NCBI RefSeq assembly: GCF_001648355.1
Contig: NZ_LXSL01000025.1
Span: forward strand, 18,413-82,412
Source: Eikenella longinqua
Lineage (GTDB): Bacteria > Pseudomonadota > Gammaproteobacteria > Burkholderiales > Neisseriaceae
Length of the DNA stretch: 64,000 bases
Direction of reading: 5' to 3'
Positions 49,982 through 57,693 of this stretch are shown here, in pieces. Numbering within the stretch: position 1 is the stretch's first letter; every line of letters starts with the position of its first letter. Position numbers and translations under genes: made by a program. A model generated the notes under the pieces. It saw only the letters and a list, made by a program, of their open reading frames with translations. It ran no database searches and was not told where the DNA came from.

Positions 49982-50012
49982 ACCGCCCCAGCCTTTGCGG
50001 CTGCGGGCGGTT
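49982..50012 (-). terminator. Rho-independent terminator of nspA
   Basis: Minus strand AAACCGCCCGCAGCCG, short loop, GGCTGGGGCGGTTTTG: a stem with a bulge and T run, 24 bp after the nspA stop codon. Confidence 0.75.
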
Positions 50013-50035
50013 TGCTGGCAAGCGGTTTCGCAAAA

Positions 50036-50616
50036 TCAGAATTTCACGCGCACGCCGGCGGAAACTTCGTGGGAATCCACTTTCACGCCGTCGAATTTGC
50101 CCCAGTAGTTGTAGCGGTAGCCTGCATCTAGGGCGATGCTTTGGGTGATGTCGTAGCCCACGCCGGCCAGGATGCCGACGCCGGCTTTGGTTTTGCGGGT
50201 TTCGTAGTGCTCGAAGCCGCCGGTGCCGCGTTCGGTGGTGTCGAAGGATACGCGGTTGAGGCCGAGGCGTGCGCCGGCATAGGGTTTCACCGGGGCGCCC
50301 AGGTCGAAATCGTAAATGGCGGAAACGCCGAGGCTTTGGAATTTGGCTTCGGCATCATAAGAGGTGGAGCTGCTGATGCGACCGCTTTCGCTGCGGGATT
50401 TGTAGTGGGTGTAGTCGGCGGCCACGCGGAAATCGCCGAAGTCGTAGCCGAAGGATACGCGCGGGCTGAAGCCTTTTGCGGTGGCGCTTTCGCCGTACAC
50501 TTCGCCTTTTACGGAAGCATGGCCGAGGTCGCCTTGCACGTAGAAGCCGCGGTTGTCGTCGGCCAGGGAAGGCCGGAAAGGGAAAGGGCGATGAGTGCCG
50601 CCAGAGCTTTTTTCAT
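50036..50616 (-). pseudogene. nspA: NspA-like outer membrane protein with a frameshift in the signal peptide
   Basis: The mature part (ADDNRGFYVQGDLGHASVKG, AKGFSPRVSFGYDFGDFRVAADYTHYKS, VKPYAGARLGLNRVSFDT, SIALDAGYRYNYWGKFDGVK and the end VSAGVRVKF) is a full eight-stranded barrel like Neisseria surface protein A. The natural start ATG 50614-50616 (AAGGAAAACATC before it) reads MKKALAALIALSLSG, an excellent signal peptide, but then runs out of frame with the barrel. Adding one base in the TTTCCGGCCTTCC stretch (near 50572) restores MKKALAALIALSLSGPSLA-DDN with a clean cleavage site. So it is either switched off, phase-variable, or misread. Confidence 0.8.
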
Positions 50617-50785
50617 GATGTTTTCCTTGCAAGATAAAAGGTTGTTTGAATAAGCGGCAGCTATGGAAACTGCCGGCCGGGCGAATTGTATGGCGTGGCG
50701 GCGGTTTGGGCAATCTTAAAAGACTTTAACGAAATTATGTGTTGGAATCTTGCCATGCAGGATGGGCAAGATGCTGCCGCCCAGC

Positions 50786-50825
50786 AAAAGGCTACCTGAA
50801 AAATATTTTTCAGGTAGCCTTTTTG
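50786..50825. terminator. Inverted eikDUS hairpin after ppk2
   Basis: AAAAGGCTACCTGAAAAATATTTTTCAGGTAGCCTTTTT: a continuous palindrome, 14 bp past the ppk2 stop on the minus strand. Confidence 0.75.
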
Positions 50826-50838
50826 GCTGTGCCGCCAA

Positions 50839-51765
50839 TCAGTCGGCATTCATATTGATGTTGTCTTTAAACTGCGCGTTGGGCACTTGCACGATCAGCG
50901 GATCTACCGGGCCGATGGCTTTGAGGTCGCGGTCGGGGTAGTCGAGGGCGTGCAGGAAGAAGCGGATGCAGTTGAGGCGGGCACGTTTTTTGTCGTCGGA
51001 TTTGATGATGGTCCAGGGCGCGTCGCCGGTATGGGTGTGGAAGAACATGGTGTTCTTGGCCTCGGTGTAGGCGTCCCAGCGGTCGAGCGATTCGATATCC
51101 ACCGGGGAGAGTTTCCAGTGTTTCAAGGGGTCGTCGCGGCGGGAGATGAAGCGGCGCAGCTGCTCTTCGCGCGACACGGAAAACCAGAATTTAAACAAGT
51201 GCATGCCGCTGTTTACCAGCATGCGCTCCAGCTCGGGCGCCTGGCGCATGAATTGCAGGTATTCATGCGGCTCGCAAAAGCCCATCACGCGCTCCACGCC
51301 GGCGCGGTTATACCAAGAACGGTCGAAAAACACCATTTCGCCGGCGGTAGGCAAATGGTTGATATAACGTTGGAAATACCATTGTCCGCGCTCTCGGTCG
51401 CTGGGTTTTTCCAAGGCCACCACGCGGGCGCCGCGCGGGTTGAGGTGTTCCATATAGCGTTTGATGGTGCCGCCTTTGCCGGCGGCGTCGCGGCCTTCAA
51501 ACAGGGCGGCGATGCGGCTGCCGCTGTCTTTCACCCAGCTCTGCACTTTCAGCAGCTCGATTTGCAGCTTTTTCTTTTCTTTTTCATACACATTGCGGCT
51601 AATGCGGGTGCGGTAGGGGTAGCTTTCGGGCAGCGGGGCGACGGAAGAGTTTTCGCTGCTGCGGTTGCCGCTGTATTGCAGCACTTTCTCTTCAAACACT
51701 TGCAGGCGGTCTTTGCGCTCCGATAAGTCGATTTCTTCAAACGGCTTGAGTTGGTGGTCGGTCAT
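50839..51765 (-). CDS. ppk2: Polyphosphate kinase 2
   Basis: 308-residue P-loop kinase that uses polyphosphate to phosphorylate nucleotides. Walker A FEGRDAAGKGGTIKRYMEHL (residues about 89-108), Walker B FFDRSWYNRAGVERVMGF with Asp148, and the lid FWFSVSREEQLRRFISRRDDPLKHWKLS are typical of PPK2. The N-terminal extension (residues 1-60) and the end KAIGPVDPLIV fit the class I type that favours NDP substrates; class is inferred. Stands alone. Confidence 0.94.
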   Translation of the reverse strand: MTDHQLKPFEEIDLSERKDRLQVFEEKVLQYSGNRSSENSSVAPLPESYPYRTRISRNVYEKEKKKLQIELLKVQSWVKDSGSRIAALFEGRDAAGKGGTIKRYMEHLNPRGARVVALEKPSDRERGQWYFQRYINHLPTAGEMVFFDRSWYNRAGVERVMGFCEPHEYLQFMRQAPELERMLVNSGMHLFKFWFSVSREEQLRRFISRRDDPLKHWKLSPVDIESLDRWDAYTEAKNTMFFHTHTGDAPWTIIKSDDKKRARLNCIRFFLHALDYPDRDLKAIGPVDPLIVQVPNAQFKDNINMNAD

Positions 51766-51921
51766 ATTGTGCCCCTTATGGCGTGTTGTTGATGAAACTT
51801 TATCCTTTAAACTAATGGGGCAATTTTAACCTTGAAGAGGCTACCTGAAAAGATGAGAAACCATAAAAACGCGCTGTTCCGCGCCGGCCGGAGCAACGGT
51901 TTATTCAAGCCTTAACAAACA

Positions 51922-51949
51922 AGCCCGAACTGCGAGGAGTTCGGGCTTG
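51922..51949 (-). terminator. Hairpin after yidC
   Basis: AAGCCCGAACT, loop CCTCG on the minus strand, AGTTCGGGCTT, followed by GTTTGTTAAG. Stem is strong, the T run interrupted. Confidence 0.65.
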
Positions 51950-51968
51950 CTGCTTGTGCCGCCGCGGC

Positions 51969-53612
51969 TTAGTGCACGTGCGTGGTGGCGGCAATTTTGC
52001 GGTTGATCAGCCATTGCTGCGCCATACTCAGCAGGTTGTTCACCACATAGTAGAGCACCAAGCCGGCCGGGAAGAAGAAGAACATGGCGGAGAACACCAG
52101 CGGCATAATCTTCATCATTTTGGCCTGCATCGGGTCGCTCGGCGGCGGGCTGAGCCTAGTTTGCAAGAACATGATTACCGCCATCAAAATCGGCAGAACA
52201 TACAGCGGGTCGGGGCGGGCCAAGTCGGCCACCCAGCCCCAAGAAGCCTGGCGCAGCTCAACCGAAGCAAACAGCACCCAATACAGGCCGATAAACACCG
52301 GGAACTGCAACAGCATGGGCAGGCAGCCGCCCAGCGGGTTGATTTTCTCTTCTTTGTACATCTTCATCATGGCCTGCTGCAGCGCCATGCGGTCGTCGCC
52401 GTGCTGTTTTTTCAGCATTTCCAGCTTGGGCGCCACGGCGCGCATTTTGGCCATGGAGCGGTAGGAGGCATTGGTGAGCGGCAGGAGCAGGGTTTTCACG
52501 ATGATGGTGAGCAGCACGATAGACCAGCCCCAGTTGCCGATCATGCCGTGCAGCCAGTTCAGAAGCTGGAACAGCGGCGCGGCGACGATGTGGGTGCGGC
52601 CGTAGTCTTTCACCAAGTCCAGGCGGTCGGCCACTTTGCTGATCACGGAATACTCTTGCGGGCCGGCATATAGCTCCACTGGCACACTCAGCTTCTGGCC
52701 GGCGGCAATCGCAGGCAGCGGCACGCGCACGCCGGCGGAATAGAGGTTGTCGCTGCGGCGTTTGATATCGAGAAGGCAGGCGCCGTTTTGGCAGATGCTG
52801 TTGCCGTCTTTGGGCTGCAAAATCCACACGGTGGTGAAATAGTGCTGGGTGAAGCCGATCCAGCCTGATTGGGCGGTGCGTTGGTAGTCGGCGGTATCGC
52901 GGCGGGAGGCGAAGTCGTCGTCCAAATCGCCAAACTGCACTTTTTGGAATTTGCCTTCCGGCGTGTACACCACGGGGCCGGCATAGGTTTGGTTGAAATA
53001 GCCGCTGCCTTCGGGCTTGCTGTTGTCGCGCAATACGCGGTACACGCCGTCGAGTTTCAGCGGCTCGGCAGTATTATTGGTGATGTCGAAGCGCACATCG
53101 ATCACATAGCTGCCTTTGCTGAAGGTGTACACCTTATCCACCTGGATGCCGTTGGCTTCAGGCGCGCTCAGGCGCACCTCCAGCTTGTCGCCGGTGAGGG
53201 TGTAGCTGTTTTGCGCGGCCTTAAATTGGCTGTCTTGCAGCAGATAGTTGCCTTTGGCATCCATCAGCAGCGACTGCACCAAATATTTATGTTCGCGGCT
53301 GTCGGAAAGCAGGGTGAAGGTTTTGCTGGCATCGCTGGTGGCGTTGTGCTTGAGCAAATCGAGGCCGCGCAGATCGCCGCTGTTTTCGTCGATCACGGCT
53401 TTGAGCGTGTCGGTAGTAACGGTGATCGGCTTGGTCGGAGTGAGCTCGGCTCCGGCCGAGGGCGCAGCAGCAGCGGTTTGCTGCGCCGTTTCCTGGGCAG
53501 CCTGTTCGGGCTGCTGCGGCGGGCGGGGGCTGATAAACTCCCAAGCCAGCAGGATTATCACGGCCACGACAGCAAAAGCCATCATCCTTTTCAGATCGTT
53601 GTTGGATTCCAT
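51969..53612 (-). CDS. yidC: Membrane protein insertase YidC
   Basis: 547-residue insertase/foldase of the inner membrane. N-terminal anchor (KRMMAFAVVAVIILLAWEFIS), large periplasmic beta-sandwich P1 (about residues 50-330), then the conserved core: LFQLLNWLHGMIGNWGWSIVLLTIIVKTLLLPLTNASYRSMAK with the hydrophilic-groove Arg, MLKKQHGDDRMALQQAMMKMYKEEKINPLGGCLPMLLQFPVF and the end GLVLYYVVNNLLSMAQQW. ATG 53610-53612 (MESNNDLKRMM) is the usual start. It is in the rpmH-rnpA-yidD-yidC order typical of bacteria. Confidence 0.97.
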   Translation of the reverse strand: MESNNDLKRMMAFAVVAVIILLAWEFISPRPPQQPEQAAQETAQQTAAAAPSAGAELTPTKPITVTTDTLKAVIDENSGDLRGLDLLKHNATSDASKTFTLLSDSREHKYLVQSLLMDAKGNYLLQDSQFKAAQNSYTLTGDKLEVRLSAPEANGIQVDKVYTFSKGSYVIDVRFDITNNTAEPLKLDGVYRVLRDNSKPEGSGYFNQTYAGPVVYTPEGKFQKVQFGDLDDDFASRRDTADYQRTAQSGWIGFTQHYFTTVWILQPKDGNSICQNGACLLDIKRRSDNLYSAGVRVPLPAIAAGQKLSVPVELYAGPQEYSVISKVADRLDLVKDYGRTHIVAAPLFQLLNWLHGMIGNWGWSIVLLTIIVKTLLLPLTNASYRSMAKMRAVAPKLEMLKKQHGDDRMALQQAMMKMYKEEKINPLGGCLPMLLQFPVFIGLYWVLFASVELRQASWGWVADLARPDPLYVLPILMAVIMFLQTRLSPPPSDPMQAKMMKIMPLVFSAMFFFFPAGLVLYYVVNNLLSMAQQWLINRKIAATTHVH

Positions 53613-53663
53613 AAAATCGGGTTCCGTTTTTGGCAAGATAAACGGTAGTCTACCAGGGCAGGC

Positions 53664-53706
53664 AGGCTACCTGAAAACATGAACTTCGGCGAAGTGAACC
53701 AAAACT
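53664..53706 (+). repeat. DUS-linked repeat, truncated
   Basis: AGGCTACCTGAAAACATGAAC followed by TTCGGCGAAGTGAACC. Lies in the yidD-yidC gap of the operon. Confidence 0.55.
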
Positions 53707-53736
53707 TCAATGCAGTTGCACAGCGCAACCGTTGCG

Positions 53737-53949
53737 CTAAGGCACCGGATCAAACCCGCTGCCGCCCCAAGGATGGCAGCGGCAAACGCGCTTGAGCGCC
53801 AACCAACCGCCTTTGAGCGCACCGTATTTGCGCACGGCTTCAAGGGCGTATTGCGAACAGGTGGGCTGATAGCGGCAGCGTGGCGGCAGCATCGGGCTGA
53901 CAGCATATTGGTAAAACCGTATCAAGCCAAGCAGAATTTTGGCTAACAT
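53737..53949 (-). CDS. yidD: Membrane protein insertion efficiency factor YidD
   Basis: 70-residue YidD protein. LLGLIRFYQYAVSPMLPPRCRYQPTCSQYALEAV with the conserved Cys pattern (RCRYQPTCS) and KRVCRCHPWGGSGFDPVP are diagnostic. Helps insertion with YidC. ATG 53947-53949 overlaps the end of rnpA by 7 bp, as in most bacteria. Confidence 0.95.
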   Translation of the reverse strand: MLAKILLGLIRFYQYAVSPMLPPRCRYQPTCSQYALEAVRKYGALKGGWLALKRVCRCHPWGGSGFDPVP

Positions 53950-54284
53950 GTCTTCTTCGGCACAATCCGCTCCAGCTGCGCCCACACCTGTTGCAATTCA
54001 GACGAATCAAACGGCCGGCGGGCGCGGATAACCAAATCGCAACCGTCCAAGCGGTGCCGGTTGAGCCGGAACCACTCGCGCAGGGCGCGCTTCATATAGT
54101 TGCGGCGGTTGGCGCGGCGGGCAGTTTTCTTGGGCACCACCAAGCCCAGGCGGGGATGCCCCAAACCGTTCGGCTTGCTCCACAGCTGCAACGCCGGCTG
54201 CGATTTCATCCGGCGTAAAGCAAAAACGGATGAGAAATCATCCGTTTTCAGTAAGCGGTATGTTTTGCCGAAACAGTAGTTCAC
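53943..54284 (-). CDS. rnpA: Ribonuclease P protein component
   Basis: 113-residue protein cofactor of RNase P for tRNA 5' processing. FGKTYRLLKTDDFSSVFALR at the start and the RNR motif RRANRRNYMKRALREWFR are typical. It begins with GTG (54282-54284), 2 bp after the rpmH stop, so it is translated in step with rpmH. Confidence 0.96.
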   Translation of the reverse strand: MNYCFGKTYRLLKTDDFSSVFALRRMKSQPALQLWSKPNGLGHPRLGLVVPKKTARRANRRNYMKRALREWFRLNRHRLDGCDLVIRARRPFDSSELQQVWAQLERIVPKKTC

Positions 54285-54286
54285 TG

Positions 54287-54421
54287 TTATACGGCCAAAC
54301 GTTTACGGCCTTTGGCACGGCGTGCAGCCAATACAGCACGACCGCCGCGGGTTCTGGAACGAACCAAAAAGCCGTGGGTGCGTTTGCGGCGGATAACGGA
54401 AGGTTGATAAGTGCGTTTCAT
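54287..54421 (-). CDS. rpmH: 50S ribosomal protein L34
   Basis: 44-residue basic protein: MKRTYQPSVIRRKRTHGFLV, RSRTRGGRAVLAARRAKGRK. Complete and canonical. Longer in-frame reading upstream is not used. First gene of the rpmH-rnpA-yidD-yidC operon, divergent from dnaA. Confidence 0.98.
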   Translation of the reverse strand: MKRTYQPSVIRRKRTHGFLVRSRTRGGRAVLAARRAKGRKRLAV

Positions 54422-54464
54422 GATGTTTCCCGTGAAAATTAAGTCTAAAAGCTGAAAGCGGCGT

Positions 54465-54493
54465 ATTACACCTGATTTTGCTGATATTGTCAA
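54465..54493 (-). promoter_or_regulatory. rpmH promoter
   Basis: Minus strand TTGACA (54488-54493), 17-bp spacer, TGTAAT (54465-54470). A perfect -35 and good -10 in the gap to dnaA. Confidence 0.75.
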
Positions 54494-54526
54494 ACTCGCA
54501 GCGCATCAGGCCGGCATTTTCCCGCC

Positions 54527-54556
54527 TTGGTAAGCCCCCTGAATTTTGGGTATAAT
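54527..54556 (+). promoter_or_regulatory. dnaA promoter
   Basis: TTGGTA (54527-54532), 18-bp spacer, TATAAT (54551-54556), leaving about 57 nt of leader before dnaA. I see no DnaA boxes in this gap. Confidence 0.65.
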
Positions 54557-54619
54557 CCGCCCGCATTCCGCCCCCTGCTAGGGCGCCGCCGTATTCCGTT
54601 TCCCTTCCGACTGCCCACC

Positions 54620-56185
54620 ATGACGCTCGAACAATTCTGGCCGTACTGCCTGCATCATTTGCGCCACACTCTGCCCGCCAAACAGTATCAAAGCTGGATT
54701 GCGCCGCTGAGTGTGGACCAAGCGGCGGGCGGCGAATGGGTAGTGTATGCGCCCAGCCGTTTTGTGCTGAATATGCTGCGCACGCGCTATGCAAACGAAA
54801 TCCGCAGCCTGTTGCAACAAAGGCTACCTGAAAATACGCCGGAGCTGATTTTCCAGCAAGGGCAGGGCAAACAATACGCTCCCGCCAACGAGCCTTGGCC
54901 GGACGCCGCCACCCAACAGCCTGTGCCGAAACCGGCCGCCGCACCCGCAAAAACATCGCCCGCAAAAGCAAAAAAAGCTGCCGACAAAGCCGTCCCTGCC
55001 GACAAACGCACTGCCCTGGAAATGGTACAGGCGCGCCTGGAAAGCCTGGGCATCGCCCCGCAGCCGGAACAGCCTGCCGCCGCGCCGCCCGTTGCCCCCA
55101 AACCCGCTGCCACCAAAACTGCGCCTGCCGACAAACGCAGTGAACAACAAAAACAGCGTTATGCGCAAACCAACCTGTCGCCGGAATATACTTTCGACAC
55201 CCTGGTGGAAGGCAAAGGCAACCGCCTGGCCGTGGCCGCCGCCCGTTCCATTGCCGAAAACCCCGGCAAAAACTACAACCCGTTTTTCCTCTACGGCAGC
55301 ACCGGCTTGGGCAAAACCCATCTGGCGCAGGCCGTGGGCAACGAACTGTTGCGGCTCAAGCCCGAAGCCAAGGTTTACTATATGCACGCCGAAGATTTCG
55401 TGCGCGGCATGATTCAGGCCTTCCGCAACCACGCCCACGACGCCTTCCGCCAACAATACAAACCCTACGATTTTCTGATTATCGACGACATCCAATTCAT
55501 CAAAGGCAAAGACCGCAGCATGGAAGAGTTTTTCCACCTGTATAACCATTGCCACCACCACAAAAAACAGATTATCCTTACCTGCGACGTGTTGCCCACC
55601 AAAATCGACGACATGGACGACCGCCTGAAGTCGCGCTTTTCTTGGGGCCTAACGCTGGAATTGGAGCCGCCGGAGCTGGAGATGCGGGTGGAGATTTTGC
55701 AGAAGAAAGCCGAGTCCGTGGGTATCGAGCTCAAAGAAGAGGCCGCGTTTTTCATCGCCACCCACGTGCGCTCCAACGTGCGCGAACTGGAGGGGGCCTT
55801 CAAACGGGTGGAGGCACGCAGCCGTTTCGAGCACAAACCGATCGACGTCGAGCTCGCCACCGAAGCCCTGCAAGACATCGTGGCCGGCAATTTCAAGCCC
55901 ATCAACCTGCCGTTGATTATGGACGCGGTGGCCAAATATTACGGCATCCGTACCGCCGACCTCATCGGCAAAAAGCGCGCCCAAGGCATCGTCCGCCCGC
56001 GCCATCTGGCCATCAAGCTTGCCCGCGAGCTGACCACCCACAGCTACGAAGACATCGGTAAAGCCTTCGGCGGGCGCGACCACAGCACCGTGCTCAACTC
56101 GGTAAAAAAAGCCGACGAGCTGCGCCAGAGCGATGCCGAAATCGCCCAAGATTACGAAAAACTGCTGATTATAATCAAAAATTAA
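54620..56185 (+). CDS. dnaA: Chromosomal replication initiator DnaA
   Basis: 521-residue initiator. Domain I (EQFWPYCLHHLRHTLPAKQYQSWIAPL), a long Ala/Pro/Lys-rich domain II (about residues 95-185), AAA+ domain III with Walker A YGSTGLGKTHLAQAVGN and Walker B DFLIIDDIQFIKGKD, and domain IV ending in RDHSTVLNSVKKADELR. An eikDUS in the domain I-II joint is read as QQRLPENTPELIF. ATG 54620 is chosen by homology; no good SD is seen. dnaN follows after 15 bp. Confidence 0.97.
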   Translation: MTLEQFWPYCLHHLRHTLPAKQYQSWIAPLSVDQAAGGEWVVYAPSRFVLNMLRTRYANEIRSLLQQRLPENTPELIFQQGQGKQYAPANEPWPDAATQQPVPKPAAAPAKTSPAKAKKAADKAVPADKRTALEMVQARLESLGIAPQPEQPAAAPPVAPKPAATKTAPADKRSEQQKQRYAQTNLSPEYTFDTLVEGKGNRLAVAAARSIAENPGKNYNPFFLYGSTGLGKTHLAQAVGNELLRLKPEAKVYYMHAEDFVRGMIQAFRNHAHDAFRQQYKPYDFLIIDDIQFIKGKDRSMEEFFHLYNHCHHHKKQIILTCDVLPTKIDDMDDRLKSRFSWGLTLELEPPELEMRVEILQKKAESVGIELKEEAAFFIATHVRSNVRELEGAFKRVEARSRFEHKPIDVELATEALQDIVAGNFKPINLPLIMDAVAKYYGIRTADLIGKKRAQGIVRPRHLAIKLARELTTHSYEDIGKAFGGRDHSTVLNSVKKADELRQSDAEIAQDYEKLLIIIKN

Positions 56186-56200
56186 CCAAGGAAGCCTTTC

Positions 56201-57304
56201 ATGCTGATTTTAGAAACCGAGCGCGACTCCCTGCTCAAACCGCTGCAAGCCGTAACCGGCATTGTGGAGCGCAAGCACACCCTGCCAATCCTCTCCAACG
56301 TGCTGATTGAGCGCAGCGGCGGCCAAATCAACATCTTGGCTACCGATTTGGAAATCCAAATCCACACCCACGGCCCGCACTCTGATGCCGACGATTTTCG
56401 CATCACCACCAACGCCAAAAAGCTGCAAGACATCCTGCGTGCCCTACCCGAAGGCGCCATCGTGGTGCTGGATTGGGCGCAAAACCGCCTTACTTTGAAA
56501 GCCGGCAAATCCCGTTTCGCCCTGCAAACCCTGCCGGCGGAAGATTTCCCGTTGATGAGCGTGGGCGAAGAAGTGGTGTCGGCCTTCACCCTGCCGCAGG
56601 AAACCCTGCGCAACATGCTCTCGCAGGTACAATACGCCATGGCGGTGCAGGATATCCGCTACTATCTCAACGGCCTCCTGATGCAGGTGGAGGGCAGCAA
56701 CCTGCGCCTGGTGGCCACCGACGGCCACCGCCTGGCCTACTCCGCCGCCGTGATCGATGCCGACCTGCCCAAGGCCGAAGTCATCCTGCCGCGCAAAACC
56801 GTGCTCGAGCTGTTTAAGCTGCTCAACCGCCCGGAAGAGCCCGTAACCGTGGAGCTGCTGAACAACCAAGTACGCTTCCGCTGCAACGACACCGTGGTGG
56901 TGAGCAAAGTGGTAGACGGCAAATTCCCAGATTTCAACCGTGTGATTCCGCAAGACAACGACAAAATCTTCCTGCTCGGCCGCCTGCCGTTGTTGGGCGC
57001 CTTGGAGCGTGCCGCCATTTTGGCCAACGAGAAATTCCGCGGCGTGCGCCTGCAGCTGCGCCCCGGCCTGCTGAGCGTGTTGTGCAGCAACAGCGAGCAG
57101 GAAGAAGCGCGCGAAGAGCTGGAAATCGCCTATCAGGGCGCCGAGCTGGAAGTGGGCTTCAACATCAACTACCTGATGGACGTGCTGCGCAACGTGCACG
57201 CCGAAGACATCCAACTGGCCTTTGGCGATGCCAACCGCTCCACCCTGTTCACCATCCCCGACAACGCCGATTTCAAATACATCGTGATGCCGATGCGCAT
57301 TTGA
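56201..57304 (+). CDS. dnaN: DNA polymerase III beta subunit (sliding clamp)
   Basis: 367-residue clamp of three similar domains. Start MLILETERDSLLKPLQAVTG IVER and the end FKYIVMPMRI (the MPMR/L ending is characteristic) are intact; the middle has TLPAEDFPL and VATDGHRLAYS. It follows dnaA with 15 bp in between, SD AAGGAAG, so they form one operon. No recF follows: the next 390 bp are repeats, unlike the dnaA-dnaN-recF order of other groups. Confidence 0.97.
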   Translation: MLILETERDSLLKPLQAVTGIVERKHTLPILSNVLIERSGGQINILATDLEIQIHTHGPHSDADDFRITTNAKKLQDILRALPEGAIVVLDWAQNRLTLKAGKSRFALQTLPAEDFPLMSVGEEVVSAFTLPQETLRNMLSQVQYAMAVQDIRYYLNGLLMQVEGSNLRLVATDGHRLAYSAAVIDADLPKAEVILPRKTVLELFKLLNRPEEPVTVELLNNQVRFRCNDTVVVSKVVDGKFPDFNRVIPQDNDKIFLLGRLPLLGALERAAILANEKFRGVRLQLRPGLLSVLCSNSEQEEAREELEIAYQGAELEVGFNINYLMDVLRNVHAEDIQLAFGDANRSTLFTIPDNADFKYIVMPMRI

Positions 57305-57332
57305 TCGGGCATTGCCCCGCATGAAGCACAAC

Positions 57333-57438
57333 AGGCTACCTGAAAACAAGCAAGGCGCGTTTGGCGAATACAAAGTTCCCGCAGAAAATGAATTTCTGCG
57401 CAGCCAAAAGCGCCAAGGTAAAAGTTTTCAGGTAGCCT
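57333..57438. repeat. DUS-linked repeat, variant
   Basis: AGGCTACCTGAAAACAAGCA at the left, TTTCTGCGCAGCCAAAAGC in the middle, TTTTCAGGTAGCCT at the right. Confidence 0.55.
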
Positions 57439-57473
57439 GAAAAACATCTGGCAAGCCAAGCCCGATTGCGTTA

Positions 57474-57580
57474 TATAGCGAATTAACTTAACTTTCGCTA
57501 CGGCGTTGGCTCGCCTTGCTGTACTACTTGTACTATCTGCAGCTCGCCGCCTTGTATCGAAAGTTACAAAATCCGCTATA
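57474..57580. repeat. Correia-like (CREE/NEMIS) miniature element, copy C
   Basis: 107 bp from TATAGCGAATTAACTTAAC to TACAAAATCCGCTATA. Core ACGGCGTTGGCTCGCC, GTACTACTTGTACTATCTGC, AGCTCGCCGCCTTGTA. This copy is the closest to the Neisseria form, which also has GTACTATTTGTACTGTCTGC and CGCCTTGT. Confidence 0.85.
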
Positions 57581-57601
57581 AACCATGCCTCCCGCAGTTT
57601 T

Positions 57602-57657
57602 CACTGCATTGAAGCACACGTTTTTAGCTTCGCAAAACATCGTTTTCAGGTAGCCTC
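57602..57657 (-). repeat. DUS-linked repeat fragment
   Basis: CACTGCATTGAAGCACACG, TTTTTAGCTTCGCAAAACATC, GTTTTCAGGTAGCCT, just before the TPR gene. Confidence 0.55.
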
Positions 57658-57693
57658 TTTCCAACGGCTGCCAAACCATCCCAAGGAACCCCC

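Larger units (their letters stand above)
49589..50035. other. Repeat-rich intergenic region between trmA and nspA
   Basis: 447 bp without a gene. A large compound DUS-linked repeat (49652-49916) takes up most of it, followed by the nspA terminator (49982-50012). Confidence 0.8.
57305..57693. other. Repeat-filled intergenic region after dnaN
   Basis: 389 bp with eikDUS copies, a DUS-linked repeat (57333-57438), a Correia-like element (57474-57580), and a further DUS-linked fragment (57602-57657). No gene is seen. Confidence 0.8.
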
